Shown: positions 1 to 6,007, counted from the first letter of the stretch. The stretch is 6,613 nucleotides of DNA from an uncultured Clostridia bacterium (GCA_934645275.1 CAKUDW010000115.1:1-6613), one strand, 5' to 3'. Translations and numbers: made by a program. The notes: generated by a model not told the origin, from the letters alone.

Positions 1-333
1 GTCCGCACGCAGGCCGTAGCAGATGACGGGAATGTTCATATCGTCTACAATTTCCACCAGCCGCCGTACCTGTTCCTTTTTCAGGAACTGCGCCTCGTCC
101 ACGATCACGCAATCGTAACCCGACAGATTCACCGAATCCAGTTCCTCCATATAGATGCAGGGCGCGCTCAGTCCGCTGCGCGAGCCGACGATGCGCTCGC
201 CGTCGCGCTTGTCCAGCTGCGGCTTAATCATCAACGCGTTTTGACCGCGCTCATGGTAGTTGTATTGCACCATAATAGCGTTGGCGGTTTTGGACGAACC
301 CATTGCGCCATAGCGAAAGTACAGCTTGGCCAT
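1..333 (-). CDS. tdk: Thymidine kinase, class II (partial, N-terminal 111 residues)
   Basis: This is the ATP-dependent thymidine salvage kinase (thymidine to dTMP), a cytosolic enzyme; the C-terminal part, including the expected zinc-binding region, lies beyond the left edge. Reading back from 333, the protein begins MAKLYFRYGAMGSSKT. Visible motifs are the P-loop at residues 9-16 (GAMGSSKT), an IKP segment near residue 36, the Walker B/catalytic motif VIVDEAQF at 76-83 with Glu80 as the expected catalytic base, and YGLRAD at 106-111, the start of the segment that leads to the substrate-binding lasso. An AAGGAG ribosome binding site (345-350, minus strand) lies 11 nt before the ATG and fixes the start. 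The P-loop is odd: Ser14 sits where Walker A motifs normally have the Gly before Lys. The gene diverges from tmcAL. Family assignment is secure; activity is inferred from the family. Confidence 0.95.
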   Translation of the reverse strand, partial: MAKLYFRYGAMGSSKTANAIMVQYNYHERGQNALMIKPQLDKRDGERIVGSRSGLSAPCIYMEELDSVNLSGYDCVIVDEAQFLKKEQVRRLVEIVDDMNIPVICYGLRAD

Positions 334-417
334 TTAAAGCATAGCTCCTTTGTGTATCATAATCCTTGGTTTTTTCGACGCACGGCCGAATATTTCCTGC
401 CAAACATCGGGTTAAGC

Positions 418-446
418 TTGCAGTCGCACTCAATTTCAGCTAAAAT
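418..446 (+). promoter_or_regulatory. Candidate sigma-A promoter for tmcAL
   Basis: TTGCAG (418-423) and TAAAAT (441-446) are separated by 17 nt. The -10 box matches consensus at 5 of 6 positions, the -35 box at 3 of 6. The predicted start near 453 gives a leader of about 37 nt. The -35 box lies within GCTTGCA, a heptamer also present at the -35 boxes of the promoters at 3329-3357 and 5956-5984. Assignment rests on motif and position only. Confidence 0.5.
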
Positions 447-475
447 GTTCGTTGAACGCATTCCAACTGCAAAGC

Positions 476-479
476 GAGG
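476..479 (+). promoter_or_regulatory. Ribosome binding site that sets the tmcAL start
   Basis: GAGG lies 10 nt before the ATG at 490. The same frame stays open upstream to an ATG at 241, but that would read through the promoter and antisense across tdk, so this site together with the family N-terminus decides the start. Confidence 0.6.
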
Positions 480-489
480 CGAAAAGCAC

Positions 490-1659
490 ATGAAAATCGC
501 AGGCGTTATCGCCGAATACAACCCCTTTCACCTGGGGCACGCCTATCATATCCGCGAAACGCAGCGACGCACTGGCTGCGACTATGTGATCGTCTGCATG
601 GCGGGCAGCTTTACCCAGCGAGGCGAAGCCGCCTGCGCCTCCAAATGGACGCGCGCCCGGGCGGCGCTGCTCTGCGGCGCGGACGCCGTGTTCGAGCTGC
701 CCGCGCTGTTTGCCGTGCGCACGGCCGACGCTTTCGCGCGCGGCGGCGTGGCCGTTCTTTCCGGCATTGGCTGCGACGCGCTGTCTTTCGGCTGCGAAAC
801 GGATGATCTTGAGCTGATTAATCGCCTTGCCATGCTGCGCGCCGACGAGCCCGAGCGCCTAACTGCGGCCATTCGCGCGGGTCTTGACGCGGGAAAATCG
901 CATGCGCGTGCGCGCGGCGAAGCCGTCGCCGAAATGCTCGATCTGCCGCCCAAAGCGCTGAATGCGCCGAATCTGATTCTGGCGGCGGAATATCTGCGCG
1001 CAATTTGCGATTTGAAATCCAGTATGCTGCCCACAGCAATCGCGCGTCGGGGCGACTACCGCAGCGATGCGCTCAACGGTTTTGCCTCTGCCGCGGCTAT
1101 TCGCGAAGCGGTGCGGCGCGGCGATGCGCACGCGGCCGATTTTCTGCCGCCGGAAGCGCAGTTTCAGCTGCGCGATATGGGCGGCATGCACGAAATGGAC
1201 GATCTGCTGCTCTTCAGGCTGCGTGAAATGGGTTCAACGGGCATCGCCGCGCTGCCGGACGTGCGCGAGGGACTCGAGGCACGCGTGGCTGCCGTGGCGA
1301 TGCATTCCGCCAGCCGCGCAGAACTGATTGAGCGTGTGAAGTGCAAGCGCTATACCTACGCACGCGTTTCCCGCCTGTGCGCGCACGCGCTGCTGGGATT
1401 GACGGCGCAGTTGACGCAGCGCCATCCACTTCCGGAATACGCCCGGCTGATCGGCCTGCGCGCCGACGCGAAGGCACTGATGCGCGAGATTAGCTCACGC
1501 GCGACGCTGCCCATCATCTCGGATTCAACAAAGCTGCGCGGAAATGAAATATTCGATCTGGAATGCCGCGCTACCGACCTGCGCGCGCTGCTGTGCGTAA
1601 ACCGCGAGGATCGCCTTGCCGGCCGGGAATTCACGCAGAAATTCGTGCGCGTACCGTGA
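490..1659 (+). CDS. tmcAL: tRNA(Met) cytidine acetate ligase (TmcAL/YlbM family)
   Basis: The family uses acetate and ATP, through an acetyl-adenylate, to make N4-acetylcytidine at the wobble position of elongator tRNA-Met; it acts in the cytosol and replaces the acetyl-CoA-dependent TmcA of other bacteria. The product is 389 residues, close to the usual ~400. The N-terminus has the nucleotidyltransferase-like fold signature AEYNPFHLGHAYH (residues 8-20), with the HxGH motif at 14-17. It is followed by CMAGSFTQRGEAA (36-48), a conserved block of this family. Further family features are NAPNLILAAEYL (158-169), ASAAAIREAV (199-208) and KCKRYTYARVSRL (284-296), the last probably contacting RNA or ATP. 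Residues 3-13 match the usual N-terminus, so the ATG at 490 is preferred over upstream ATGs in frame. The gene is probably monocistronic, since its stop lies 6 nt from that of the convergent gene. Family call is firm; tRNA specificity is from the family. Confidence 0.95.
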   Translation: MKIAGVIAEYNPFHLGHAYHIRETQRRTGCDYVIVCMAGSFTQRGEAACASKWTRARAALLCGADAVFELPALFAVRTADAFARGGVAVLSGIGCDALSFGCETDDLELINRLAMLRADEPERLTAAIRAGLDAGKSHARARGEAVAEMLDLPPKALNAPNLILAAEYLRAICDLKSSMLPTAIARRGDYRSDALNGFASAAAIREAVRRGDAHAADFLPPEAQFQLRDMGGMHEMDDLLLFRLREMGSTGIAALPDVREGLEARVAAVAMHSASRAELIERVKCKRYTYARVSRLCAHALLGLTAQLTQRHPLPEYARLIGLRADAKALMREISSRATLPIISDSTKLRGNEIFDLECRATDLRALLCVNREDRLAGREFTQKFVRVP

Positions 1660-1665
1660 ACACGC

Positions 1666-2160
1666 TTACTTTCGATTCTCCTTCGCCGCCGCATCGAGCT
1701 GTGCCTTCGTCTCGGCGTCCGCCTGAATCAGCGCGGTCTTTACGCCGTCGCCGCTCTTATAGACCACGGCCAGCGTGGGAAGCTCGCTTCGGCAATACAG
1801 CGCGCGCACGCGCCGGTTTTCCGGCCAGCGCTTCTTCGCCGCTTCCGGCGCGCCAGTAAAAACGATCTGTCTCAGATAGATATCTTCAATAAAGCGTTCG
1901 CGCTTGCCGTAGCTGCGTGTCAGGCGCAGCACGCCGCCGTCAATTTCGTAGCCGTAGCGCACCACATATACGCGCAGCACGTACAGCGCCAGCAGTATGC
2001 CAATGATCCAGAAGCCGATGCTCGCGGCCGTGTAACCGATCCAGCCTGCCAGATAATCCAGCACAAAATAATTGATCAGCACCAGCGCAGCTACCAACGC
2101 CAGCACCACCAGAAAGCCGCGCATGGGCGTGATTTTTTTATGGCCTACCACCTGCTTCAT
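1666..2160 (-). CDS. Small membrane protein with two N-terminal TM helices and a possible bPH-like domain
   Basis: I do not recognise a named family. The 164-residue product starts MKQVVGHKKITP. It has two hydrophobic segments, about residues 16-36 and 46-67, joined by a short loop (DYLAGWIGYTAA), so both ends probably face the same side. The soluble part (68-164) begins with RYGYEIDGGVLRLTRSYGKR, then IEDIYLRQIVF (91-101). This alternation of beta-strand-like stretches with an 'EIDGGVL' turn resembles bacterial PH-like (bPH/YdbS-type) domains placed after two TM helices. That is inference from pattern. The end is charged and alanine-rich, likely helical. The start at 2160 is preferred over an in-frame ATG at 2250 because a TGGAGG site lies 8 nt upstream and the longer form would cover the promoter. 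The gene diverges from the yhaM-type gene and converges on tmcAL. Its function is unknown. Confidence 0.8.
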   Translation of the reverse strand: MKQVVGHKKITPMRGFLVVLALVAALVLINYFVLDYLAGWIGYTAASIGFWIIGILLALYVLRVYVVRYGYEIDGGVLRLTRSYGKRERFIEDIYLRQIVFTGAPEAAKKRWPENRRVRALYCRSELPTLAVVYKSGDGVKTALIQADAETKAQLDAAAKENRK

Positions 2161-2168
2161 TCTTCTAT

Positions 2169-2174
2169 CCTCCA
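2169..2174 (-). promoter_or_regulatory. Ribosome binding site of the membrane-protein gene
   Basis: TGGAGG on the minus strand lies 8 nt before the ATG at 2160 and decides that start against the in-frame ATG 30 codons upstream. Confidence 0.75.
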
Positions 2175-2208
2175 TAATATGTCGATGCCTTGCAATTCTA
2201 TATATGGC

Positions 2209-2237
2209 ATTATATCGAAAAAACGCTTCAAACACAA
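2209..2237 (-). promoter_or_regulatory. Candidate sigma-A promoter for the membrane-protein gene
   Basis: On the minus strand TTGTGT (2237-2232) and a perfect TATAAT (2214-2209) are separated by 17 nt. The predicted start near 2202 leaves a leader of about 41 nt. The -35 box is 3 bp from the -35 box of the divergent promoter at 2241-2269. Confidence 0.7.
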
Positions 2238-2240
2238 GCC

Positions 2241-2269
2241 TTGACAGCACGCGTCGATCGGTTTATCAT
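2241..2269 (+). promoter_or_regulatory. Candidate sigma-A promoter for the yhaM-type gene
   Basis: A perfect TTGACA (2241-2246) and TATCAT (2264-2269, 5 of 6) are separated by 17 nt, the best promoter match in the window. Transcription would start near 2276, giving a leader of about 30 nt. Confidence 0.75.
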
Positions 2270-2292
2270 TAAATCAATCATCCGTTTATACA

Positions 2293-2298
2293 GGGAGG
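2293..2298 (+). promoter_or_regulatory. Ribosome binding site of the yhaM-type gene
   Basis: GGGAGG lies 8 nt before the ATG at 2307. It settles the start there rather than at the in-frame ATG at 2190, which lies upstream of the promoter. Confidence 0.75.
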
Positions 2299-2306
2299 AC
2301 AACCAA

Positions 2307-3272
2307 ATGAAGCAGCAGCCTCAGCTTGCCTCAATGATTAAGGGGCAGATGTTCGACGGCTTTCTTCTCACCCGCGCCGCCACGCAGAAAACCAGTTCCA
2401 ACGGCGGCAAATATCTGGATATGACGCTCTGTGATATTTCCGGCGAAGTGAACGCCAAAATGTGGGACGGGCTGACCCCCGCGCCCGCTGTGGCGCAGGT
2501 ATTGCGCGTGCGCGGCATGATGCTGGAATACAACGGCCGGCCTCAACTGCGTGTGGACAAGATGCGCCCCGTTGCAGAGGCCGACGATTACGACATGGCC
2601 GCGCTCACGCCCTGCGCGCCAGATTCCCCAGAAACAATGAAAGGCGAAATCATGGCGCGCGTCGAGGCCATGAGCGACCCGCAGCTGCGCGCGCTCGTTT
2701 CTGCGCGGCTGGAGATGTGCGGCGCACAGCTGGATTACTATCCGGCTGCCTCCAAGCTGCACCACGCTGAAAAATCGGGCCTGCTGCACCACACCAGCAC
2801 CATGCTGCGCATGGCGGGTTATGTCTGTCAGGTATACCCGCAGCTGGACGCGGACCTGTTGGCGGCGGGCGTAATTCTGCACGATCTGTGCAAGATCGAT
2901 GAAATGGCAGCCGACGAAATCGGCATGGTATCCGATTACACTGCAGAGGGCCTGCTGATTGGTCATCTGGTGGACGGCGTGGCGGAAATCGACGCGCTGG
3001 GCAAGAAGCTGGGCACCCGGCCTGAAACGCTGATGATGATCAAGCACATGATTCTCTCCCACCACGACCTGCCCGAATATGGCAGCCCGAAACCGCCGAT
3101 GTTTCCAGAGGCGGAAGCGCTGCACACACTGGATCTGCTGGATGCGCGCATGTTCGAAATGACGCGCGCACTGAAGAACGCGCAGCCGGGCGGTTTCACC
3201 GAGCGCATCTGGTCGCTTGAGCGGCGCCTCTACCGCCGCAAGGGCGACGACGCGCAATCTTCGGAGGATTAA
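2307..3272 (+). CDS. yhaM: YhaM-type 3'-5' exoribonuclease (OB fold plus HD domain)
   Basis: YhaM-family enzymes are metal-dependent 3'-to-5' exoribonucleases of Bacillota that trim RNA ends in the cytosol. The product has 321 residues, near the ~314 usual for the family. The N-terminal part (about 10-90) fits an OB-fold nucleic-acid-binding domain: FLLTRAATQKTSSNGGKYL, then DISGEVNAKMWD and VLRVRGMMLEYNGRPQLRV. An HD-type phosphohydrolase domain follows at about 150-290, with metal-ligand candidates in SGLLHHT (157-163), the HD pair ILHDLCKID (190-198; His192-Asp193), His220, MILSHHD (248-254) and LDLLDAR (275-281). The tail (312-321) is short and polar. The gene is flanked by its own promoter and a strong terminator, so it is probably monocistronic. 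Family call is confident; the substrate in this organism is not visible. Confidence 0.93.
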   Translation: MKQQPQLASMIKGQMFDGFLLTRAATQKTSSNGGKYLDMTLCDISGEVNAKMWDGLTPAPAVAQVLRVRGMMLEYNGRPQLRVDKMRPVAEADDYDMAALTPCAPDSPETMKGEIMARVEAMSDPQLRALVSARLEMCGAQLDYYPAASKLHHAEKSGLLHHTSTMLRMAGYVCQVYPQLDADLLAAGVILHDLCKIDEMAADEIGMVSDYTAEGLLIGHLVDGVAEIDALGKKLGTRPETLMMIKHMILSHHDLPEYGSPKPPMFPEAEALHTLDLLDARMFEMTRALKNAQPGGFTERIWSLERRLYRRKGDDAQSSED

Positions 3273-3284
3273 ACGTTTTTCCGG

Positions 3285-3330
3285 CCCCGGATATTTGGGC
3301 TCATCGCCCGAAATATCTGGGGTTTTGCTT
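3285..3330 (+). terminator. Rho-independent terminator after the yhaM-type gene
   Basis: The arms 3285-3300 and 3306-3322 form a 16-bp stem with one G-T wobble (3289/3318) and one bulged G (3310) around the loop TCATC. A TTTTGCTT tract follows. It begins 12 nt after the yhaM-type stop codon. Its T-run abuts the -35 box of the next promoter. Confidence 0.9.
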
Positions 3331-3357
3331 GCAAATCTTGCCTTTTTGTTGTACACT
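3329..3357 (+). promoter_or_regulatory. Candidate promoter for the ferritin-like/pgcA operon
   Basis: TTGCAA (3329-3334) and TACACT (3352-3357) are separated by 17 nt, with a predicted start near 3364 and a leader of about 41 nt. The -35 region lies in TTTGC-TT-GCAAA (3324-3335), a short inverted repeat. Both hexamers and their flanks recur at the ychF promoter (5956-5984). Confidence 0.65.
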
Positions 3358-3404
3358 AAAATATGGAATAAAGAGGCTGCTGCCGCCCCGGAGGTTGAAG
3401 AAAA

Positions 3405-3893
3405 ATGTTGCACATATTCAGTGATTTAGAGGGCATACGCATCGCCATTGAAATGGAACGGCGCGGCGAAGCTTTTTACCGGCGCGCGGCCCGGGTGAGC
3501 CGAAGCGACGAGACCATCGCGCTGCTGAACGCGCTGGCAAACGACGAAACAAACCACCGCGCGGAATTTGAACGCCTGTACCGCAATGAAAGCGGCGCGT
3601 TGTCCTCCGCGGCCTACGACGACGAAACCAACGCCTACCTTTCGGCCATCGCAGCCGAATTCATGTTTCCCGAGGGGCTGATGGCGCTGCGCAGCGTGGG
3701 CTTTGAGGATCCCGCCGCCGTACTTCAAAACGCCATTCAGTCCGAAAAAGATTCGATACTATTTTATACGGAGCTGACACAGCACGCGAGCGACGCGCAT
3801 GCCTGCGGCGTGTTCACTGAAATCGCCCGTCAGGAGCGCGGGCATCTGTACCGACTCCAGCGTCAGCTTGAGCAGCTCGGCAATAAGCCCTGA
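3405..3893 (+). CDS. Ferritin-like/rubrerythrin-type diiron protein without a rubredoxin domain
   Basis: The 162-residue product is an all-helical ferritin-like protein built as two helical hairpins. Candidate diiron ligands sit at the positions expected for rubrerythrin-like domains: Glu18 in IEMERRGEAFY (15-25), Glu48 and His51 in NDETNH (46-51), Glu114 in IQSEKDSILFY (111-121), and Glu144 and His147 in QERGH (143-147). Two ExxH motifs plus two further glutamates make metal binding likely. Rubrerythrins of this type usually reduce peroxide or handle iron in anaerobes, but the C-terminal rubredoxin domain of classical rubrerythrin is absent, so it would need another electron donor or have a different role. 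GGAGGT at 3390-3395 lies 9 nt before the ATG. pgcA follows after 26 nt with no terminator, so the two are probably co-transcribed. The fold call is firm; the precise activity is inference. Confidence 0.85.
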   Translation: MLHIFSDLEGIRIAIEMERRGEAFYRRAARVSRSDETIALLNALANDETNHRAEFERLYRNESGALSSAAYDDETNAYLSAIAAEFMFPEGLMALRSVGFEDPAAVLQNAIQSEKDSILFYTELTQHASDAHACGVFTEIARQERGHLYRLQRQLEQLGNKP

Positions 3894-3919
3894 GAACCAT
3901 AAGATCGGAGGAAAAAATC

Positions 3920-5644
3920 ATGGATGCGATGAAGACCTACCGCGAATGGCTCGCAAACTTTGCAGATGACAGCGAAACCACCGCCGAACTGAAAGCCATT
4001 GAAAACGATGTGGCGGAAATAGAAGATCGCTTCTACCGCGACCTTGAATTTGGCACGGCGGGCATGCGCGGCGTACTCGGTGCGGGCACGAACCGCATGA
4101 ATAAATACAATGTCCGCCGCGTGACGCGCGCGCTGGCAAAATATATTACCTCCCATCCCGGTGGAGCTGAGAAGGGTGTGGCCATCGCCTACGATTCTCG
4201 CCTGATGAGCGATGTGTTTGCCCGCGAGACCGCACTGGTGCTGGCTGCGGCGGGCGTAAAGGCGCATCTGTTCCCCTCGCTGCGACCGGTACCGGTGCTC
4301 TCGTTCACGGTACGGCACCTGGGTTGCATTGCGGGCGTAGTCATTACCGCCAGCCACAACCCCAGCAAATACAACGGTTACAAGGTCTACTGGACGGACG
4401 GCGGCCAGATGCCTCCGGAATCCGTAAAGGGCATTACCGACCTGCTGCCCGAAACCAGCTACGCCGAATCTCTGCCCATGGACGAGCAGGCTGCGCTCAA
4501 GGCCGGGCTACTTGAATACATTGGCTCCGAGGTAGACGACGCCTATATTGCCGCCGTTAAAAAGCTTTCCGTCAATCCCGAGTTGGCGCGCGAAATCGGC
4601 GCGACGCTGAAGATTGTATACACGCCGCTGCATGGCTCCGGCAATATTCCGGTGCGCCGCACACTGAAGGAGATCGGCATGCAGAACGTATACGTCGTGC
4701 CTGAGCAGGAACTGCCGGACGGCCGCTTCCCCACCGTGCGCGTCCCCAACCCTGAAGAGCCGGACGCCTTCCGCCTGGCACTGGAAATGCAGAAAAAGCT
4801 GGGTGCAGATCTGTGCATTGGCACAGATCCGGACTGTGACCGCGTGGGTATCGCCTGCATGACGGAAAACGGCCCGCGGCTGCTCAACGGCAATCAGATC
4901 GGCTGCGTACTGCTGCACTACATCCTTTCGCAGAAGCAGGCGCGGGGCGAGCTGCCCGCAAACGCTGCGGCGGTCACGACCATCGTGTCCACGGATATGG
5001 CGGCGGCCATTGCCAAATCCTACGGCTGCGATATGATCGAAGTGCTAACGGGCTTCAAGTATATCGCCGAGCAGATTCACCTGTTTGAAACCACCGGCGC
5101 GCACACCTTTATGTTCGGCTTCGAAGAATCCTTCGGCTTCCTTTCCGGTACCGACGTGCGCGACAAGGACGGCGTGAACGCCTGCCTGCTGATCGCGGAG
5201 GCCGCCTGCTGGTATAAGAAAACCTACAACTGCACGCTGGTAGACGCCATCGATCGCCTCTACGCGCAATACGGCTATTACGGCGATAAAGTGACCTCCT
5301 TCGTGTTGCCCGGCAAGGACGGGCTCGAAAAGATGCAACACCTGATGAGCGCGCTGCGCGAGAACCCGCCCAAGGCATTCGCGGGCGTACGGGTTGCAGC
5401 GCTGCGCGACTATCAGAAGTCTACCCGCGTGGAGGGCGACAAGGTGGAGACCCTCACCCTGCCCAAGTCCAACGTGCTCTATTTCGAGCTTGAGGGCGGC
5501 GCGTGGATCTGCGTGCGGCCCAGCGGCACGGAGCCGAAGATCAAGCTGTATGTCAACGCGCGCACCGATTCCCGCGAAGCGACGGCGGCGCTTCTGGAGA
5601 AGCTGTCCGGCGCAGCCGTAGAAGCACTGAACGCGCGGATGTGA
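3920..5644 (+). CDS. pgcA: Phosphoglucomutase/phosphomannomutase (alpha-D-phosphohexomutase, PgcA type)
   Basis: This cytosolic enzyme interconverts glucose-6-phosphate and glucose-1-phosphate (and often the mannose forms), feeding UDP-glucose, glycolipid and polysaccharide synthesis. At 574 residues it matches the long Bacillota PgcA/PGM2-like subfamily. All four domain signatures are present: the phosphoserine loop TASHNP at 143-148 with Ser145 as the phosphorylated residue, the metal-binding loop GTDPDCDRVGIA at 301-312 (Asp303, 305 and 307), the sugar-binding FGFEESFGF at 399-407, and the phosphate-binding RPSGTEPKIK at 533-542. FGTAGMRG (44-51) is the usual N-terminal substrate-site block. 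The start at 3920 has GGAGG (3907-3911) 8 nt upstream; a second ATG three codons in is possible but less well spaced. The gene is second in the ferritin-like operon and is followed by a strong terminator. Preference for glucose or mannose cannot be read from the sequence. Confidence 0.95.
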   Translation: MDAMKTYREWLANFADDSETTAELKAIENDVAEIEDRFYRDLEFGTAGMRGVLGAGTNRMNKYNVRRVTRALAKYITSHPGGAEKGVAIAYDSRLMSDVFARETALVLAAAGVKAHLFPSLRPVPVLSFTVRHLGCIAGVVITASHNPSKYNGYKVYWTDGGQMPPESVKGITDLLPETSYAESLPMDEQAALKAGLLEYIGSEVDDAYIAAVKKLSVNPELAREIGATLKIVYTPLHGSGNIPVRRTLKEIGMQNVYVVPEQELPDGRFPTVRVPNPEEPDAFRLALEMQKKLGADLCIGTDPDCDRVGIACMTENGPRLLNGNQIGCVLLHYILSQKQARGELPANAAAVTTIVSTDMAAAIAKSYGCDMIEVLTGFKYIAEQIHLFETTGAHTFMFGFEESFGFLSGTDVRDKDGVNACLLIAEAACWYKKTYNCTLVDAIDRLYAQYGYYGDKVTSFVLPGKDGLEKMQHLMSALRENPPKAFAGVRVAALRDYQKSTRVEGDKVETLTLPKSNVLYFELEGGAWICVRPSGTEPKIKLYVNARTDSREATAALLEKLSGAAVEALNARM

Positions 5645-5668
5645 TTTCTAAACTATATAGACATATTC

Positions 5669-5722
5669 AGGGGCGTCCCCCATGCGTAATTCTGCCGCAT
5701 GAGGGACGTCCCTTTCTGTTTT
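5669..5722 (+). terminator. Strong rho-independent terminator after pgcA
   Basis: The arms 5669-5686 and 5696-5713 pair over 18 bp, with one G-T wobble (5673/5709) and one C-A mismatch (5680/5702), around a 9-nt loop. TTTCTGTTTT follows. Each arm also holds a smaller self-complementary core (GGGGCGTCCCC at 5670-5680 and the perfect palindrome GGGACGTCCC at 5703-5712). No T-run follows on the minus strand, so it should work only in the plus direction. Confidence 0.9.
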
Positions 5723-5931
5723 CCAAAAATAGCAGGTTCCCGTTTCTCCCCCCAGGACCAGCTGCAACTTACTGCTCACCGGCACAAGTATTACTGTCAG
5801 GAACACGACGATCCGCCTCGTTCCTTAATTCTTCTCGCTATCTGCATCGATTTTTCATCACGACCATATTGGTTGTTTTAATACAAAAGCTGCTGTTCCT
5901 GCTCCGCAATTTTCCTGCACCCCACGCTTTT
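5723..5931. other. Intergenic stretch with no recognised gene
   Basis: Between the pgcA terminator and the ychF control region the sequence becomes more AT- and pyrimidine-rich than its neighbours. I see no reading frame with a ribosome binding site, no tRNA-like fold and no insertion sequence. The only structure is a weak hairpin, AGGAAC (5799-5804) with GTTCCT (5820-5825), over a 15-nt loop and without a clear T-run. A small RNA cannot be excluded but nothing argues for one. Confidence 0.5.
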
Positions 5932-5962
5932 TTTGCAAGTTTTTTCCTTCGACGCTTGCAAA
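5932..5962. repeat. Inverted repeat over the ychF -35 box (possible operator)
   Basis: TTTGCAAG (5932-5939) and CTTGCAAA (5955-5962) are exact 8-bp inverted copies separated by 15 nt, so their centres are 23 bp apart, about two helical turns. The right arm overlaps the -35 box TTGCAA of the ychF promoter. This spacing suits a dimeric DNA-binding protein, but no regulator is encoded nearby and the role is inference. Confidence 0.4.
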
Positions 5963-5984
5963 TGGCGCTTATTTCATATACACT
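5956..5984 (+). promoter_or_regulatory. Candidate promoter for ychF
   Basis: TTGCAA (5956-5961) and TACACT (5979-5984) are separated by 17 nt; transcription would start near 5991 with a leader of about 72 nt. The arrangement and flanking bases repeat those of the ferritin-like operon promoter. Confidence 0.65.
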
Positions 5985-6007
5985 GTTTATGGAAGTTTGT
6001 GCTCATC

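Noticed and set aside
356..361. TATGAT on the minus strand as the -10 box of the tdk promoter
   Set aside because: It would start transcription on the ribosome binding site (345-350), and no -35 box lies at a suitable distance. I cannot place the tdk promoter.
447..461. Short inverted repeat GTTC-GTT-GAAC near the tmcAL transcription start
   Set aside because: Four base pairs is too little to distinguish from chance.
241..489. N-terminal extension of the tmcAL frame back to an ATG at 241
   Set aside because: It would run antisense through the start of tdk and through the tmcAL promoter, and the family N-terminus begins at 490 with a ribosome binding site.
2331..3413. Long minus-strand open frame (360 codons) opposite the yhaM-type gene
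   Set aside because: It mirrors the codons of a clear OB-HD protein in GC-rich DNA, runs through a terminator, and its product looks like no protein family.
5645..5815. Minus-strand frame of about 50 codons with a hydrophobic start, running through the pgcA terminator
   Set aside because: It has only a possible GTG start with a poor ribosome binding site, and much of it is the terminator stem.
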